Shown here one piece after another: positions 1-6,721 of a stretch of DNA of 37,763 nt. The notes beneath the pieces were generated by a model. That model ran no database searches, had not been told where the DNA came from, and was given only the letters and a program-made list of their open reading frames with translations. A program made the translations under genes and the position numbers. Source of the stretch: Gemmatimonadaceae bacterium (GTDB lineage: Bacteria; Gemmatimonadota; Gemmatimonadetes; Gemmatimonadales; Gemmatimonadaceae); the NCBI GenBank assembly GCA_025934075.1, contig JAICYT010000008.1, forward strand, positions 1-37,763. Reading direction: 5' to 3'. Position 1 is the first letter of the stretch. Every line of letters starts with the position of its first letter.

Positions 1-3
1 AAC

Positions 4-393
4 ATGTTGAAACTTCGCAAAGGCTTCACCCTGATCGAGCTTCTGATTGTCGTCGTGATCATCGGCATCTTGGCCGCGATCGCGATCCCGAAGTTCGCGA
101 GCACGAAGGACAAGGCGTACTACACGGCGATGAAGTCGGATCTGCGCAACCTCGTGACGGCTGAGGAAGCGTTCTTCGCCGACAGCACGAAGTACACGGC
201 GACGCTCGCGAACCTCAAGTTCCAGGTGTCGAACGGCGTCAACGCGCCGACGATTTCGGCCCCCGGCAATGGGGTGTGGTCGGCGACGATCACGCACACG
301 CAGTTGGCATCGCCCGCTCAGTGCGCGGTGGCGATCAACACGGGTAACCCGCTGGCCACGTCGGACAGCAGCGGCGCGCCACGTTGTAAGTAA
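4..393 (+). CDS. pilA: Type IV pilin (PilA-like major pilin)
   Basis: This is a structural pilin subunit, 129 residues, assembled into type IV pili after cleavage by a prepilin peptidase. A short basic leader (MLKLRKG) ends in Gly7 and is followed by the class III signal FTLIELLIVV, with the required Glu at mature position 5. The conserved hydrophobic helix runs to about mature residue 25. The C-terminal domain is small and carries two cysteines, one near residue 106 and one two residues from the end, which could form the usual pilin disulfide loop. Mature aromatic residues F1, F24, Y32, F51 and Y57 sit where Geobacter PilA has aromatics. The start lies 3 bases from the window edge, so the ribosome-binding site and promoter cannot be seen. 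A strong intrinsic terminator follows. The family call is secure; major versus minor pilin is inferred. Confidence 0.93.
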   Translation: MLKLRKGFTLIELLIVVVIIGILAAIAIPKFASTKDKAYYTAMKSDLRNLVTAEEAFFADSTKYTATLANLKFQVSNGVNAPTISAPGNGVWSATITHTQLASPAQCAVAINTGNPLATSDSSGAPRCK

Positions 394-414
394 GACGAGT
401 CTTGGGGCAGGACC

Positions 415-448
415 AACTCGGTGGCTCTTCGGAGCCACCGAGTTTTTT
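415..448 (+). terminator. Intrinsic terminator of the pilin gene
   Basis: A perfect stem (11 GC-rich pairs, 417-427 with 432-442, plus two A-T pairs) is closed by a TTCG loop with a C-G closing pair, the very stable cUUCGg tetraloop. Six T follow at 443-448. It lies 22 bases after the pilin stop. Confidence 0.93.
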
Positions 449-498
449 GTCTTCGTGGCGTTAGTCAGACGTCCACGCGTCAAACTGGTGCCCGTCGG

Positions 499-855
499 TC
501 ACTGCACGGTGATGTTGCCGGACATTATCGTACCGTGAATGGTGCAGTGATACGCGTATGTGCCCGCGGTACTGAACGTACGCGTGTACGTGCCGCCACC
601 CTGCGTGGGGGAGTGAACGCCATCATCGAACGTGACGTTGTGACTGGTGCCCCCACTTTCCCAGGTCCATGTCACCGTCGTACCGGCGGCGACCTGAAGC
701 GACGACGGCGTGAACTTGTCGTTCGATACTATGACGGTGTTGGCCACTGGCGGGTCGGTGATGACGGTACCGCTGCTCGAGCTCGATCCGCATGCCGTCG
801 CTGCCGCCGCGGAAAACGTAGTGAATGCAATGAGTACACTGTGCGCGATGCGCAT
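499..855 (-). CDS. Cupredoxin-type lipoprotein (plastocyanin-like)
   Basis: A small blue-copper-like protein, about 118 residues, predicted to be lipid-anchored outside the cytoplasm and to carry electrons or bind copper. The chosen ATG (855) starts MRIAHSVLIAF, followed by a signal peptide ending in a lipobox (AATAC) and a Ser-rich linker. An ATG at 903 would add 16 residues before the signal sequence, so it is less likely. The cupredoxin fold is indicated by FTPSSLQVAAGTTVTW. The type 1 copper ligands are all visible: His in TSHNV, then Cys, His and Met in YHCTIHGTIM. It faces the convergent pilin gene, and the next gene upstream is a universal stress protein on the same strand, 160 bases away. 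Redox partner unknown. Confidence 0.85.
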   Translation of the reverse strand: MRIAHSVLIAFTTFSAAAATACGSSSSSGTVITDPPVANTVIVSNDKFTPSSLQVAAGTTVTWTWESGGTSHNVTFDDGVHSPTQGGGTYTRTFSTAGTYAYHCTIHGTIMSGNITVQ

Positions 856-1014
856 GCTTCCATTCCTGATGTGGTTGTAGGTGCGGCGGACGTTGCTCGT
901 CACCGCACACCTATAACCCGCAATGCGGCTGAATTTCTCCCGAGCTTGGGAAACTCCCGCGAATGGACGGTTCGACTGACAACCGTGATCCTCTAGATCA
1001 CGCTCGCCAAGCCG

Positions 1015-1971
1015 CTATCTGCCATTCACTGCGAGTACAGGAAGCGGTGCCCGCGTGAGAAGTTCCCGCGCGACGGAACCAATGCTTCCGATCGGCGCAT
1101 CGTCGCCACCACGCATGCCGACGACGACGAGTGTTGCATCGCCCGCTCCCGCGACCGCTGTGATCTCTCGGGCTGGATCACCCATTGCGACTTCCATTCG
1201 ATCGCCGTGAACGCTGTGTGACTCCGCAAGCTCGGCGAGCCACTGCGGCATGCGAAGTGGCAAGGCATTCGGCGCCGACGGACGATCGACTACTCTGATC
1301 TTTCGATCGCCGCCGAGCAAGTGGCGGGCAGTGCGAATGACACGCTCATATGCGCCGACGGCCGGCGATAAGACGTGCAGAATAGTCATTGGTATATCGT
1401 GAACGTGAGCGAGGTGACGGGCCACGCGCAGCACCCTTGGAGCAAACCGACTCTCGTCGACTGCCGCAACGATGTGTGCGGGCGGAGCGACAATGCCCTC
1501 GGGAATGACGAGCACCGATGCGCTCGTCCGCCGCGATGCACGCTCGATCACGTTGGGTTCACCTATGCGGATTCGGTTCGCGTCGGCTCTTCGTCCGAAC
1601 ACGACGAGCGACACGTCTTCGTCGTTCGCGATCGCACTCAGCCAGCGCGAGGGACGACCCATACGCAGAATGCTGCGCGAACTCATGACGTCGAGCGTCG
1701 CCGCAAAACCACGGAGCCCTCCCGCGACGGCGGGTCTCATCTGACGAAGCGAGTCGGCACGCATGGAATCGGCCCCGTCGCTCTCCTCCGAATCAGTCGG
1801 GAACGGCCAGACGTGCGAGAGCAGTGCGTGCGCCTTCGGCGCGATGTTTGTCGTGGCCCAGCGCGCGGCGGCCAGCGACGCCGACCCGAAGTCGATGCCG
1901 AGCAGAACGCGAGCAAATGTCATTTGGGGCGGCGCGAGCGGTGGCGCTGCGGCAAGCTGAAGGTTCGACAC
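1015..1971 (-). CDS. Tandem universal stress protein (UspA family)
   Basis: A cytoplasmic universal stress protein with two fused UspA domains, 318 residues. Domain 1 starts at FARVLLGIDFGS (about residue 19) and runs to about 155. Domain 2 starts near IVAAVDESRFAP. The second domain ends with the ATP-binding type loop G-x2-G-x9-G-S (VVVGMRGG ... GSIGS), so nucleotide binding is likely there. In domain 1 the equivalent loop (VVFGRRAD) is degenerate. The GTG start at 1971 is preferred because GGGAGA sits 7 bases upstream; an ATG at 1923 lies just before the first domain and has no clear ribosome-binding site. Usp proteins act in stress survival; the exact role here is unknown. Confidence 0.88.
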   Translation of the reverse strand: MSNLQLAAAPPLAPPQMTFARVLLGIDFGSASLAAARWATTNIAPKAHALLSHVWPFPTDSEESDGADSMRADSLRQMRPAVAGGLRGFAATLDVMSSRSILRMGRPSRWLSAIANDEDVSLVVFGRRADANRIRIGEPNVIERASRRTSASVLVIPEGIVAPPAHIVAAVDESRFAPRVLRVARHLAHVHDIPMTILHVLSPAVGAYERVIRTARHLLGGDRKIRVVDRPSAPNALPLRMPQWLAELAESHSVHGDRMEVAMGDPAREITAVAGAGDATLVVVGMRGGDDAPIGSIGSVARELLTRAPLPVLAVNGR

Positions 1972-2073
1972 AGTATGTCTCCCGTGGCGAGGCTCCTGCG
2001 CGTATGCAGGGCGATCGCCTCATGTGAAAAGTGTGATGGCGGTTGTGCGCTCGCTCGCGGCGAGCGACCTACA

Positions 2074-2478
2074 TCAGGACACGGGAGGCGCTGTTGCGTC
2101 GTATCCGCGGACGGCAGCGGCCGTGATTCGGTGCGAGCGCGCCGTGGACGGCGCGTTGGTCGAAACAGATGGGAGCGAGCCCGGTTGGCTTGCGCCGACG
2201 AGCGGAACGTCGAGATGCGGTGACGGTCGGCGCTGAGTACGTAGCGCCTGGTCGCCGGCATGCGCCGCAAACGAATGCGCCGAAGGCGTCGGCTGGACGA
2301 GGCGCGCATCATTCCATTCGCGAGACGGTCCGTCAGGTCGCGGGCGCGCCGATCCGAGCGCCGCCAGGAACACGACGGCGGCAACGAGCGCGGCAATGAT
2401 CCGCGGGCGCGCATCAGCTCGCCGCGACGGAAAACGCGAGACGCGCGACAGATCGGGTGTATGCGTGGAGTTGGCCAT
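2074..2478 (-). CDS. Hypothetical small single-pass membrane protein
   Basis: A 134-residue reading frame I do not recognise. An N-terminal basic stretch (RFPSRRADARPR) is followed by one convincing hydrophobic segment (IIAALVAAVVFLAALGSA, about residues 27-44). The tail is Pro/Ser/Ala-rich and probably disordered. The ATG at 2478 has only a weak AGCGGA ribosome-binding site. The competing frames over this stretch are Arg-rich and look like shadows, which is the main argument for this one. It is divergent from the VOC gene at 2694. It could be non-coding. Confidence 0.4.
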   Translation of the reverse strand: MANSTHTPDLSRVSRFPSRRADARPRIIAALVAAVVFLAALGSARPRPDGPSREWNDARLVQPTPSAHSFAAHAGDQALRTQRRPSPHLDVPLVGASQPGSLPSVSTNAPSTARSHRITAAAVRGYDATAPPVS

Positions 2479-2693
2479 GATCCGCTTTGTAATCTACGAC
2501 ACTGTCATGCTGATAGTTCCATGCGGGAGCCGCGCTCGTTTGTTTTGCCACGTCTGCGCCATCCTTCCGACCACACGAAGCCCGGAACGCGGACAAAGGC
2601 ACGCGTCACATTCGGCGGGCGACATCCGTCAACATGGTAGCAGAGTCAATCGCGCGGGCACGTCACACTAGACACTTACTTCAGGAGCGATCA

Positions 2694-3038
2694 ATGGCCG
2701 AAGGCATCAAGACGATCATTTATCCGGTCAGCGACATGGCAAAAGCAAAAGCATTGTTCGGTTTGTTGGCCGGTGTGAAACCCGAGATGGACCAGCCGTA
2801 CTACGCGCAGTTCAACGTTGGCGGGCAGCAGATCGGGCTCGATCCGAATGGACACGCGCAAGGAATGACAGGGCCGACCAACTATTGGCACGTCGCCGAC
2901 ATCAAGAAGACGATGGCCGCACTGATCGAAGCGGGCGCGCGCCCGCATCAGGAAGCCAAGGACGTGGGCGGCGGCCAGTTGATCGCTTCTGTGAAAGACG
3001 CGGATGGGAACGTCATCGCGCTTCGACAAAGTCCGTGA
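2694..3038 (+). CDS. VOC/glyoxalase superfamily protein
   Basis: A 114-residue cytoplasmic protein with one vicinal-oxygen-chelate fold. It opens with IIYPVSDMAKAKALFGLLAG, the usual first beta-alpha unit, and ends with VKDADGNVIALRQSP, the usual last strand. VOC proteins work as dimers and include glyoxalases, dioxygenases and resistance proteins; the substrate cannot be told here. The ATG at 2694 is chosen because AGGAG (2683-2687) lies 6 bases upstream; an in-frame ATG at 2634 has no such site. The stop overlaps the GTG start of the sigma factor gene (GTGA), so the two are probably translated as a pair. Confidence 0.85.
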   Translation: MAEGIKTIIYPVSDMAKAKALFGLLAGVKPEMDQPYYAQFNVGGQQIGLDPNGHAQGMTGPTNYWHVADIKKTMAALIEAGARPHQEAKDVGGGQLIASVKDADGNVIALRQSP

Positions 3039-3916
3039 AGGATGACCATGTAGGCCTCGCCGAGCGATTCGACGCGTCCCGACCTCACTTGCAGTCGGTC
3101 GCGTACCGAATGCTTGGTTCGGTGAGCGAGGCGGAAGACGCGGTGCAAGAGGCGTGGATCCGCCTCAATCGCTCCGATGCGGGCGAGGTCGGCAACCTTG
3201 GCGGGTGGCTCACGACTGTCGTCGCGCGCATCTGCCTCGACATGTTGCGCGCACGCGAGTCGCGGCACGAGGAGCCGCTCGACGAATACGTCGATTCGCC
3301 CGCTGAACATGGCAGTATGGAAGTCGACGTCGACAAAGAGATGCTCCTTGCCGAGTCGCTTGGATCAGCGTTGCTCGTAGTGCTCGATGCATTGAGTCCC
3401 GCCGAGCGACTCGCGTTCGTGTTGCATGATCTCTTCGCGGTGCCGTTCGAGGAGATCGCGCGAATTCTTGGGCGTTCGACTGGCTCGGCGCGCCAGCTCG
3501 CGAGCCGAGCGCGTCGTCGAGTTCAAGGCCGAGCAACGAGCGGGTCGGCGAGTGAGCGGCGCGGCTTCAACCACGAGATCGTCGAGGCGTTTCTCGCAGC
3601 ATCCCGCGGCGGTGATTTCGCCGCGCTGCTCGCGCTGCTCGATCCGGACGTGGTGGTTCGCGCGGATGCTACCGCGATCAAGATGGGCGCGTTCACCGAC
3701 GTGCGTGGCGCTCGAGCCGTCGCTGAGAAGTTTGTAGGACGCGCGCAGGGCGCACAGCCCGCGGTGCTGGACGGACGGGCTGGTGCGGTGTGGGTGCACA
3801 CGGGAAAACCGCGCATGGCATTCCAGTTCGCCGTTCGAGACGGGAAAATAGTCGCGATTACAATGATCGCGGATGCCGAGTACCTCGGGCGGATCGATCT
3901 GGGCGAACCGCGCTAG
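3035..3916 (+). CDS. ECF sigma factor, SigJ-like, with SnoaL-type C-terminal domain
   Basis: A 293-residue extracytoplasmic-function sigma factor of the SigJ/ECF41-type architecture. Region 2 lies at about 10-75 (AYRMLGSVSEAEDAVQEAWIRL, then GWLTTVVARICLDMLR). Region 4 lies at about 108-165 (LSPAERLAFVLHDLF, then FEEIARILGRSTGSARQLASRAR, a helix-turn-helix). A SnoaL/NTF2-like domain fills about 175-293 and in this group regulates sigma activity in place of a separate anti-sigma factor. The GTG start at 3035 overlaps the stop of the VOC gene. In-frame codons upstream of it lie inside that gene. ECF41-type sigma genes are often next to a gene for a small enzyme they control, and the VOC gene fits that place; this regulatory link is inferred. 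Confidence 0.9.
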   Translation: MKDDHVGLAERFDASRPHLQSVAYRMLGSVSEAEDAVQEAWIRLNRSDAGEVGNLGGWLTTVVARICLDMLRARESRHEEPLDEYVDSPAEHGSMEVDVDKEMLLAESLGSALLVVLDALSPAERLAFVLHDLFAVPFEEIARILGRSTGSARQLASRARRRVQGRATSGSASERRGFNHEIVEAFLAASRGGDFAALLALLDPDVVVRADATAIKMGAFTDVRGARAVAEKFVGRAQGAQPAVLDGRAGAVWVHTGKPRMAFQFAVRDGKIVAITMIADAEYLGRIDLGEPR

Positions 3917-3935
3917 TTTGTTTCCGCCCGGCAAC

Positions 3936-4640
3936 CTATCGCGCGAGCATGACGCGATTGGTTGCCAGTGATCCGTCCGCGTTCTTCGTTGCGACGACCA
4001 CGATGCGGTCGCCTGCCGCGAGCGGCTTCGACGTCGTTACGAGCTTCGTGATCTGAGTGTTGGCCGGGACGTTCGCCTTGATGGAGCCACCGGCATATTG
4101 AACCTCGAGCGTGGACCCGAGACTCGATGCATTGCCGTTGGTCATCGTGCTCTTTGTCTCCGGCGCCTGCGCCGCGCCGTTTGTCATCGTGCTCGGCGTG
4201 CCACCGCCCGACGTGGATGGCGCCATCGGGCGGCTCCCTTCACCCAATCCGCGCAGCTCCGCCGGAAAGATGTGAATTTCGGTCGCGCGGTTGCTGCCGT
4301 CGGGTTGCTTGACCGTCGTCACGCCGACGAACGTGTTCGGCGTGATGTCTTCCATGCGCGCCGGTTGCCGCTCGTATACTCGAACAGGTTGCGTCAGTTG
4401 AACGTCCTTTGTGCCTGAGTCTGTCTGGACGGCGAGAGTCGTACCGGACACCGACGCAACTGTTCCGCGAATCATCGTCGTGGCGCTCGTTGCGCTTGCG
4501 GCACTGTCCGTGGCAGCGACGCTTCCGTTCGCCACGCTCGAGTCGCTGGGTCGCGAGCCTTTGCCCATGCAACCAGCGACTACCGCGCAAAGGGCCGTAA
4601 CGCCGATTCGGCGGCAGGCGGAAATATTGGAGACACTCAT
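3936..4640 (-). CDS. Exported lipoprotein with DUF5666-like domain
   Basis: A 234-residue predicted lipoprotein. The chosen ATG (4640) gives MSVSNISACRRIGVTALCAVVAGC, a signal peptide ending in a lipobox with Cys24. The frame stays open further upstream but is Arg-rich and unlike a protein. After a Ser/Ala-rich linker comes a beta-rich segment (RGTVASVSGTTLAVQTDSG, then VRVYERQPARMEDI) resembling DUF5666/OB-like domains. A Thr/Gly-rich linker follows, and then a second small beta domain (TLEVQYAGGSIKANVP ... GDRIVVVATKNADGS). The function is unknown. It converges with the sigma factor gene, 19 bases apart, and no terminator is obvious between them. Confidence 0.75.
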   Translation of the reverse strand: MSVSNISACRRIGVTALCAVVAGCMGKGSRPSDSSVANGSVAATDSAASATSATTMIRGTVASVSGTTLAVQTDSGTKDVQLTQPVRVYERQPARMEDITPNTFVGVTTVKQPDGSNRATEIHIFPAELRGLGEGSRPMAPSTSGGGTPSTMTNGAAQAPETKSTMTNGNASSLGSTLEVQYAGGSIKANVPANTQITKLVTTSKPLAAGDRIVVVATKNADGSLATNRVMLAR

Positions 4641-4836
4641 GGGTGCGCTCGTTCCGGAGATGATGTTTGATCGACTCGCTGCACGACTCGTGCTCACGCG
4701 CCGATGAAACGTTCGCCTAGCTCGCGCGCAGATACTTGCAACCGACGTCTTGCGCGTGAAGGGGCGCGGACAGCGCGGCGTTCTATTTGCGGCAACTCGT
4801 TCTGCTCGACGACGAGTATTGTTGCATGAGGTAGCT

Positions 4837-5178
4837 ATGCCACCAAAACAGCGGAAGCGGACGTCAGCACACGGATCACGCCGGTGGTCGGCGCGCGTCA
4901 CAGCCCGAAGCAATGCACTCGATCTGGACCGAAGTGTCTTCACATGGAAAGACCCCCGTCGCATTGCTCGATCTCTCAAACGATCGGCCCAACGCAGCCG
5001 GCGGCGCAAGAGTGATCCGTATCGCTCCGCCATGTCGATGTTGACGTTTTACATCAATCGGGCTGGTGACAACCTCGGCGCCAGACAACGCGGCGTGCTC
5101 GAGCGAGCGAAGGTGGAGTTGCGGCACAGTTTCGGTCGCGATAGCGCGAGCCGGAGCAAAGTGAACAGATCGAAATGA
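4837..5178 (+). CDS. DUF3175 family protein
   Basis: A very basic 113-residue cytoplasmic protein of the DUF3175 family. The conserved signatures are RRWSARVTARSNALDLD, VFTWKDPRRIARSLKRSA, and RRKSDPYRSAMSMLTFYINR with RAGDNLGARQRGVLERAK. No biochemical role is established for the family that I know of. The ATG at 4837 is preferred over in-frame codons upstream because GAGG (4828-4831) lies 5 bases before it and the family normally starts close to this point. A hairpin overlaps the stop codon, and another small plus-strand gene starts 68 bases later. Confidence 0.88.
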   Translation: MPPKQRKRTSAHGSRRWSARVTARSNALDLDRSVFTWKDPRRIARSLKRSAQRSRRRKSDPYRSAMSMLTFYINRAGDNLGARQRGVLERAKVELRHSFGRDSASRSKVNRSK

Positions 5179-5202
5179 CGCCCCGATTCTGGTGCGTCAT
5201 TT
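5173..5202 (+). terminator. Possible hairpin terminator after the DUF3175 gene
   Basis: A perfect 9-bp inverted repeat (5173-5181 with 5194-5202) with a 12-base loop overlaps the stop codon. There is no T run beyond the two T inside the right arm, so it may instead be a processing or stability hairpin. Confidence 0.35.
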
Positions 5203-5246
5203 GCCGCGTTCGCCTTCGCGACACTTTTCTGTAGGAGGTTATTCAA

Positions 5247-5678
5247 ATGCCAGATGAAGCGAAGCGCCGTTCAGGCCGCGACCCGAAAGACATTGACGAC
5301 AGCGAACGTTCAACAGAACAGCGTGCCAGCGACCCACGCCGCGAGAGCGGTTTGCCGGGTGGCGGCCAAGGTCGACGCGACGAGGTCGGGCCAACCGGCG
5401 TGTTCCCGATGTCCGCAGGTATTCCCGAAGGGAAACACCTCGAGATTCGGACACCGGCAAGTTGGGGACAAGGCGATCGCGGCGCGGCAGGCTATGAGGA
5501 TTCCGGCGGATCAGAGCTTTCATGGCGAGACGGCCAGCTGCTGGGAGGTCTGACCTCTGGACCAAGTGGTGAGCCGACGATCGACATTCACGGAGGCGAT
5601 CGCCCGCCGGCCGAGGTCGATAAGACGGCCGACAAGAAGGCTTCAGAAGGACGCGAAGATAAGAAGAAGAAAGAGTAG
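5247..5678 (+). CDS. Hydrophilic, probably disordered protein of unknown function
   Basis: A 143-residue protein without hydrophobic segments or recognised catalytic motifs. It is rich in Gly, Asp, Glu, Lys and Arg, begins MPDEAKRRSGRDPKD, and ends in a charged Lys-rich tail. The middle contains a more ordered-looking stretch (IPEGKHLEIRTPASWGQG). The start is well fixed by AGGAGG at 5233-5238, 8 bases before the ATG, one of the best ribosome-binding sites in the window. Strongly translated hydrophilic proteins of this kind are often made under desiccation or general stress, but that is only a guess. It follows the DUF3175 gene in the same direction. Confidence 0.7.
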   Translation: MPDEAKRRSGRDPKDIDDSERSTEQRASDPRRESGLPGGGQGRRDEVGPTGVFPMSAGIPEGKHLEIRTPASWGQGDRGAAGYEDSGGSELSWRDGQLLGGLTSGPSGEPTIDIHGGDRPPAEVDKTADKKASEGREDKKKKE

Positions 5679-6010
5679 TTGCGCTGTCGTCGGCATTTGG
5701 CACGAGGACTTCTCCCAAACGATCGACGAGAAAGTCCACACTCTTCTCGATCAATCGCGATGGAGTCCGCACGCTGCACGTTGGCAAACGGAACCTGCAC
5801 GAGCCGCGTCGTCGCTCGCGCAGGTCGCTGTCTTGGCGCGCGACTGGTTCATCCGCTATCTGCCTCAGGGCGCCCCCAGGCAATGCGGCTGTCAGCGACG
5901 GATTTCGGTGACGCGCCTCACAAGCTGGCATCATTTGCACAGCACTTGCTGCGCACCTCGCGGAAGCAGGAAAACGTATTCCGACTCCACAGCAGCAGCG
6001 AGCTGAACCC
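5679..6010 (+). other. Gene-poor stretch between two small plus-strand genes
   Basis: About 330 bases between the hydrophilic-protein gene and the PepSY-like gene. Frames are open on both strands but have shadow-like composition and no good ribosome-binding site. No clear terminator, repeat or promoter was seen, although the promoter of the next gene should lie here. Confidence 0.5.
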
Positions 6011-6541
6011 ATGAATGCACATATGCTCATGAGGGTTGCGGCCCTATTGGCACTCGGTACGGTAGCCGCGACGGCCCAAGACACCAGCCGGACACGCGTC
6101 CCCGTTCGAAAGGACACGATACCGCGCGCCGCCGCCGGAACCGTCGTACAGCCAGCGGACTCACTCACGATGGAATGGTACACCCCAACGGGAACGACCT
6201 GCAGCAGCGTCGACGCATCTGCCGCGAAGGCCGTCACAATCAAGAGTGATCTCTATAAGGCAGACTCCGGAATGATCTCGCCCGATTCGGCGAAAGTTCT
6301 TGCGCTGTGCGCGGTGCCCGGCCAGATCGGCTCGGGCGAGATGGACATGGCCAACGGGCGCACCGAGTACGCGATCGACATCGTTCCGAACCATAAGAAG
6401 ACTCATACGAAAGTCGTCATCGACGCAAAGACCGGTGCCGTGCTGTCATCCAAGCAGTTCGGTGGCCTGCGCGGTCTCGCCGGCTGGGTTCGAGAGAGTG
6501 CGGAACACAAGGCCAACACGAAGCGCGACACGATTCCTTGA
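6011..6541 (+). CDS. Exported PepSY-like domain protein
   Basis: A 176-residue protein with a cleavable signal peptide (MNAHMLMRVAALLALGTVAATAQ). In-frame ATGs at 6023 and 6029 are also possible starts. After a low-complexity Thr/Pro/Arg segment there is a domain with two cysteines (TTCSSV and LALCAV) and a C-terminal PepSY-like unit. In that unit a strand (TEYAIDIVPN) is followed by KVVIDAKTGAVLSSKQFGG, the typical 'D-A-x-T-G-x-V' turn. PepSY domains are found in peptidase inhibitors and in periplasmic binding or redox proteins; no specific role can be assigned. It is followed by a hairpin shared with the convergent TonB-type receptor gene. Confidence 0.7.
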   Translation: MNAHMLMRVAALLALGTVAATAQDTSRTRVPVRKDTIPRAAAGTVVQPADSLTMEWYTPTGTTCSSVDASAAKAVTIKSDLYKADSGMISPDSAKVLALCAVPGQIGSGEMDMANGRTEYAIDIVPNHKKTHTKVVIDAKTGAVLSSKQFGGLRGLAGWVRESAEHKANTKRDTIP

Positions 6542-6566
6542 GCGACGGTAGGCTTGGTCGTCAACG

Positions 6567-6596
6567 AAGAGGGCGCCTCGATCGAGGCGCCCTCTT
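6567..6596. terminator. Bidirectional hairpin between convergent genes
   Basis: A perfect 30-base palindrome (GAGGGCGCCTCG and its complement around AT at the centre), flanked by short T-rich tracts on both strands. It lies between the PepSY-like gene (stop 6541) and the receptor gene (stop 6722) and can end both transcripts. Confidence 0.75.
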
Positions 6597-6721
6597 TCTG
6601 AAGGATGGACGTGGCCACTACATATGGCAGGTTTGGGCTGCCTCGCTCGAGGCATCGCCCGGCGTGAATCGAAACGCGCGCACCGCTATTCGCTCGGCGA
6701 ACGCGACGAAGTGAATTCGGT

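Noticed and set aside
1375-2223. A 282-codon plus-strand open frame over the universal stress protein
   Set aside because: Antisense to clear UspA domains; Arg/Cys-rich and without motifs.
5239-6243. A 334-codon minus-strand open frame over the hydrophilic and PepSY-like genes
   Set aside because: Starts inside the PepSY-like gene, has no domain motif or ribosome-binding site, and the plus-strand genes have better start signals.
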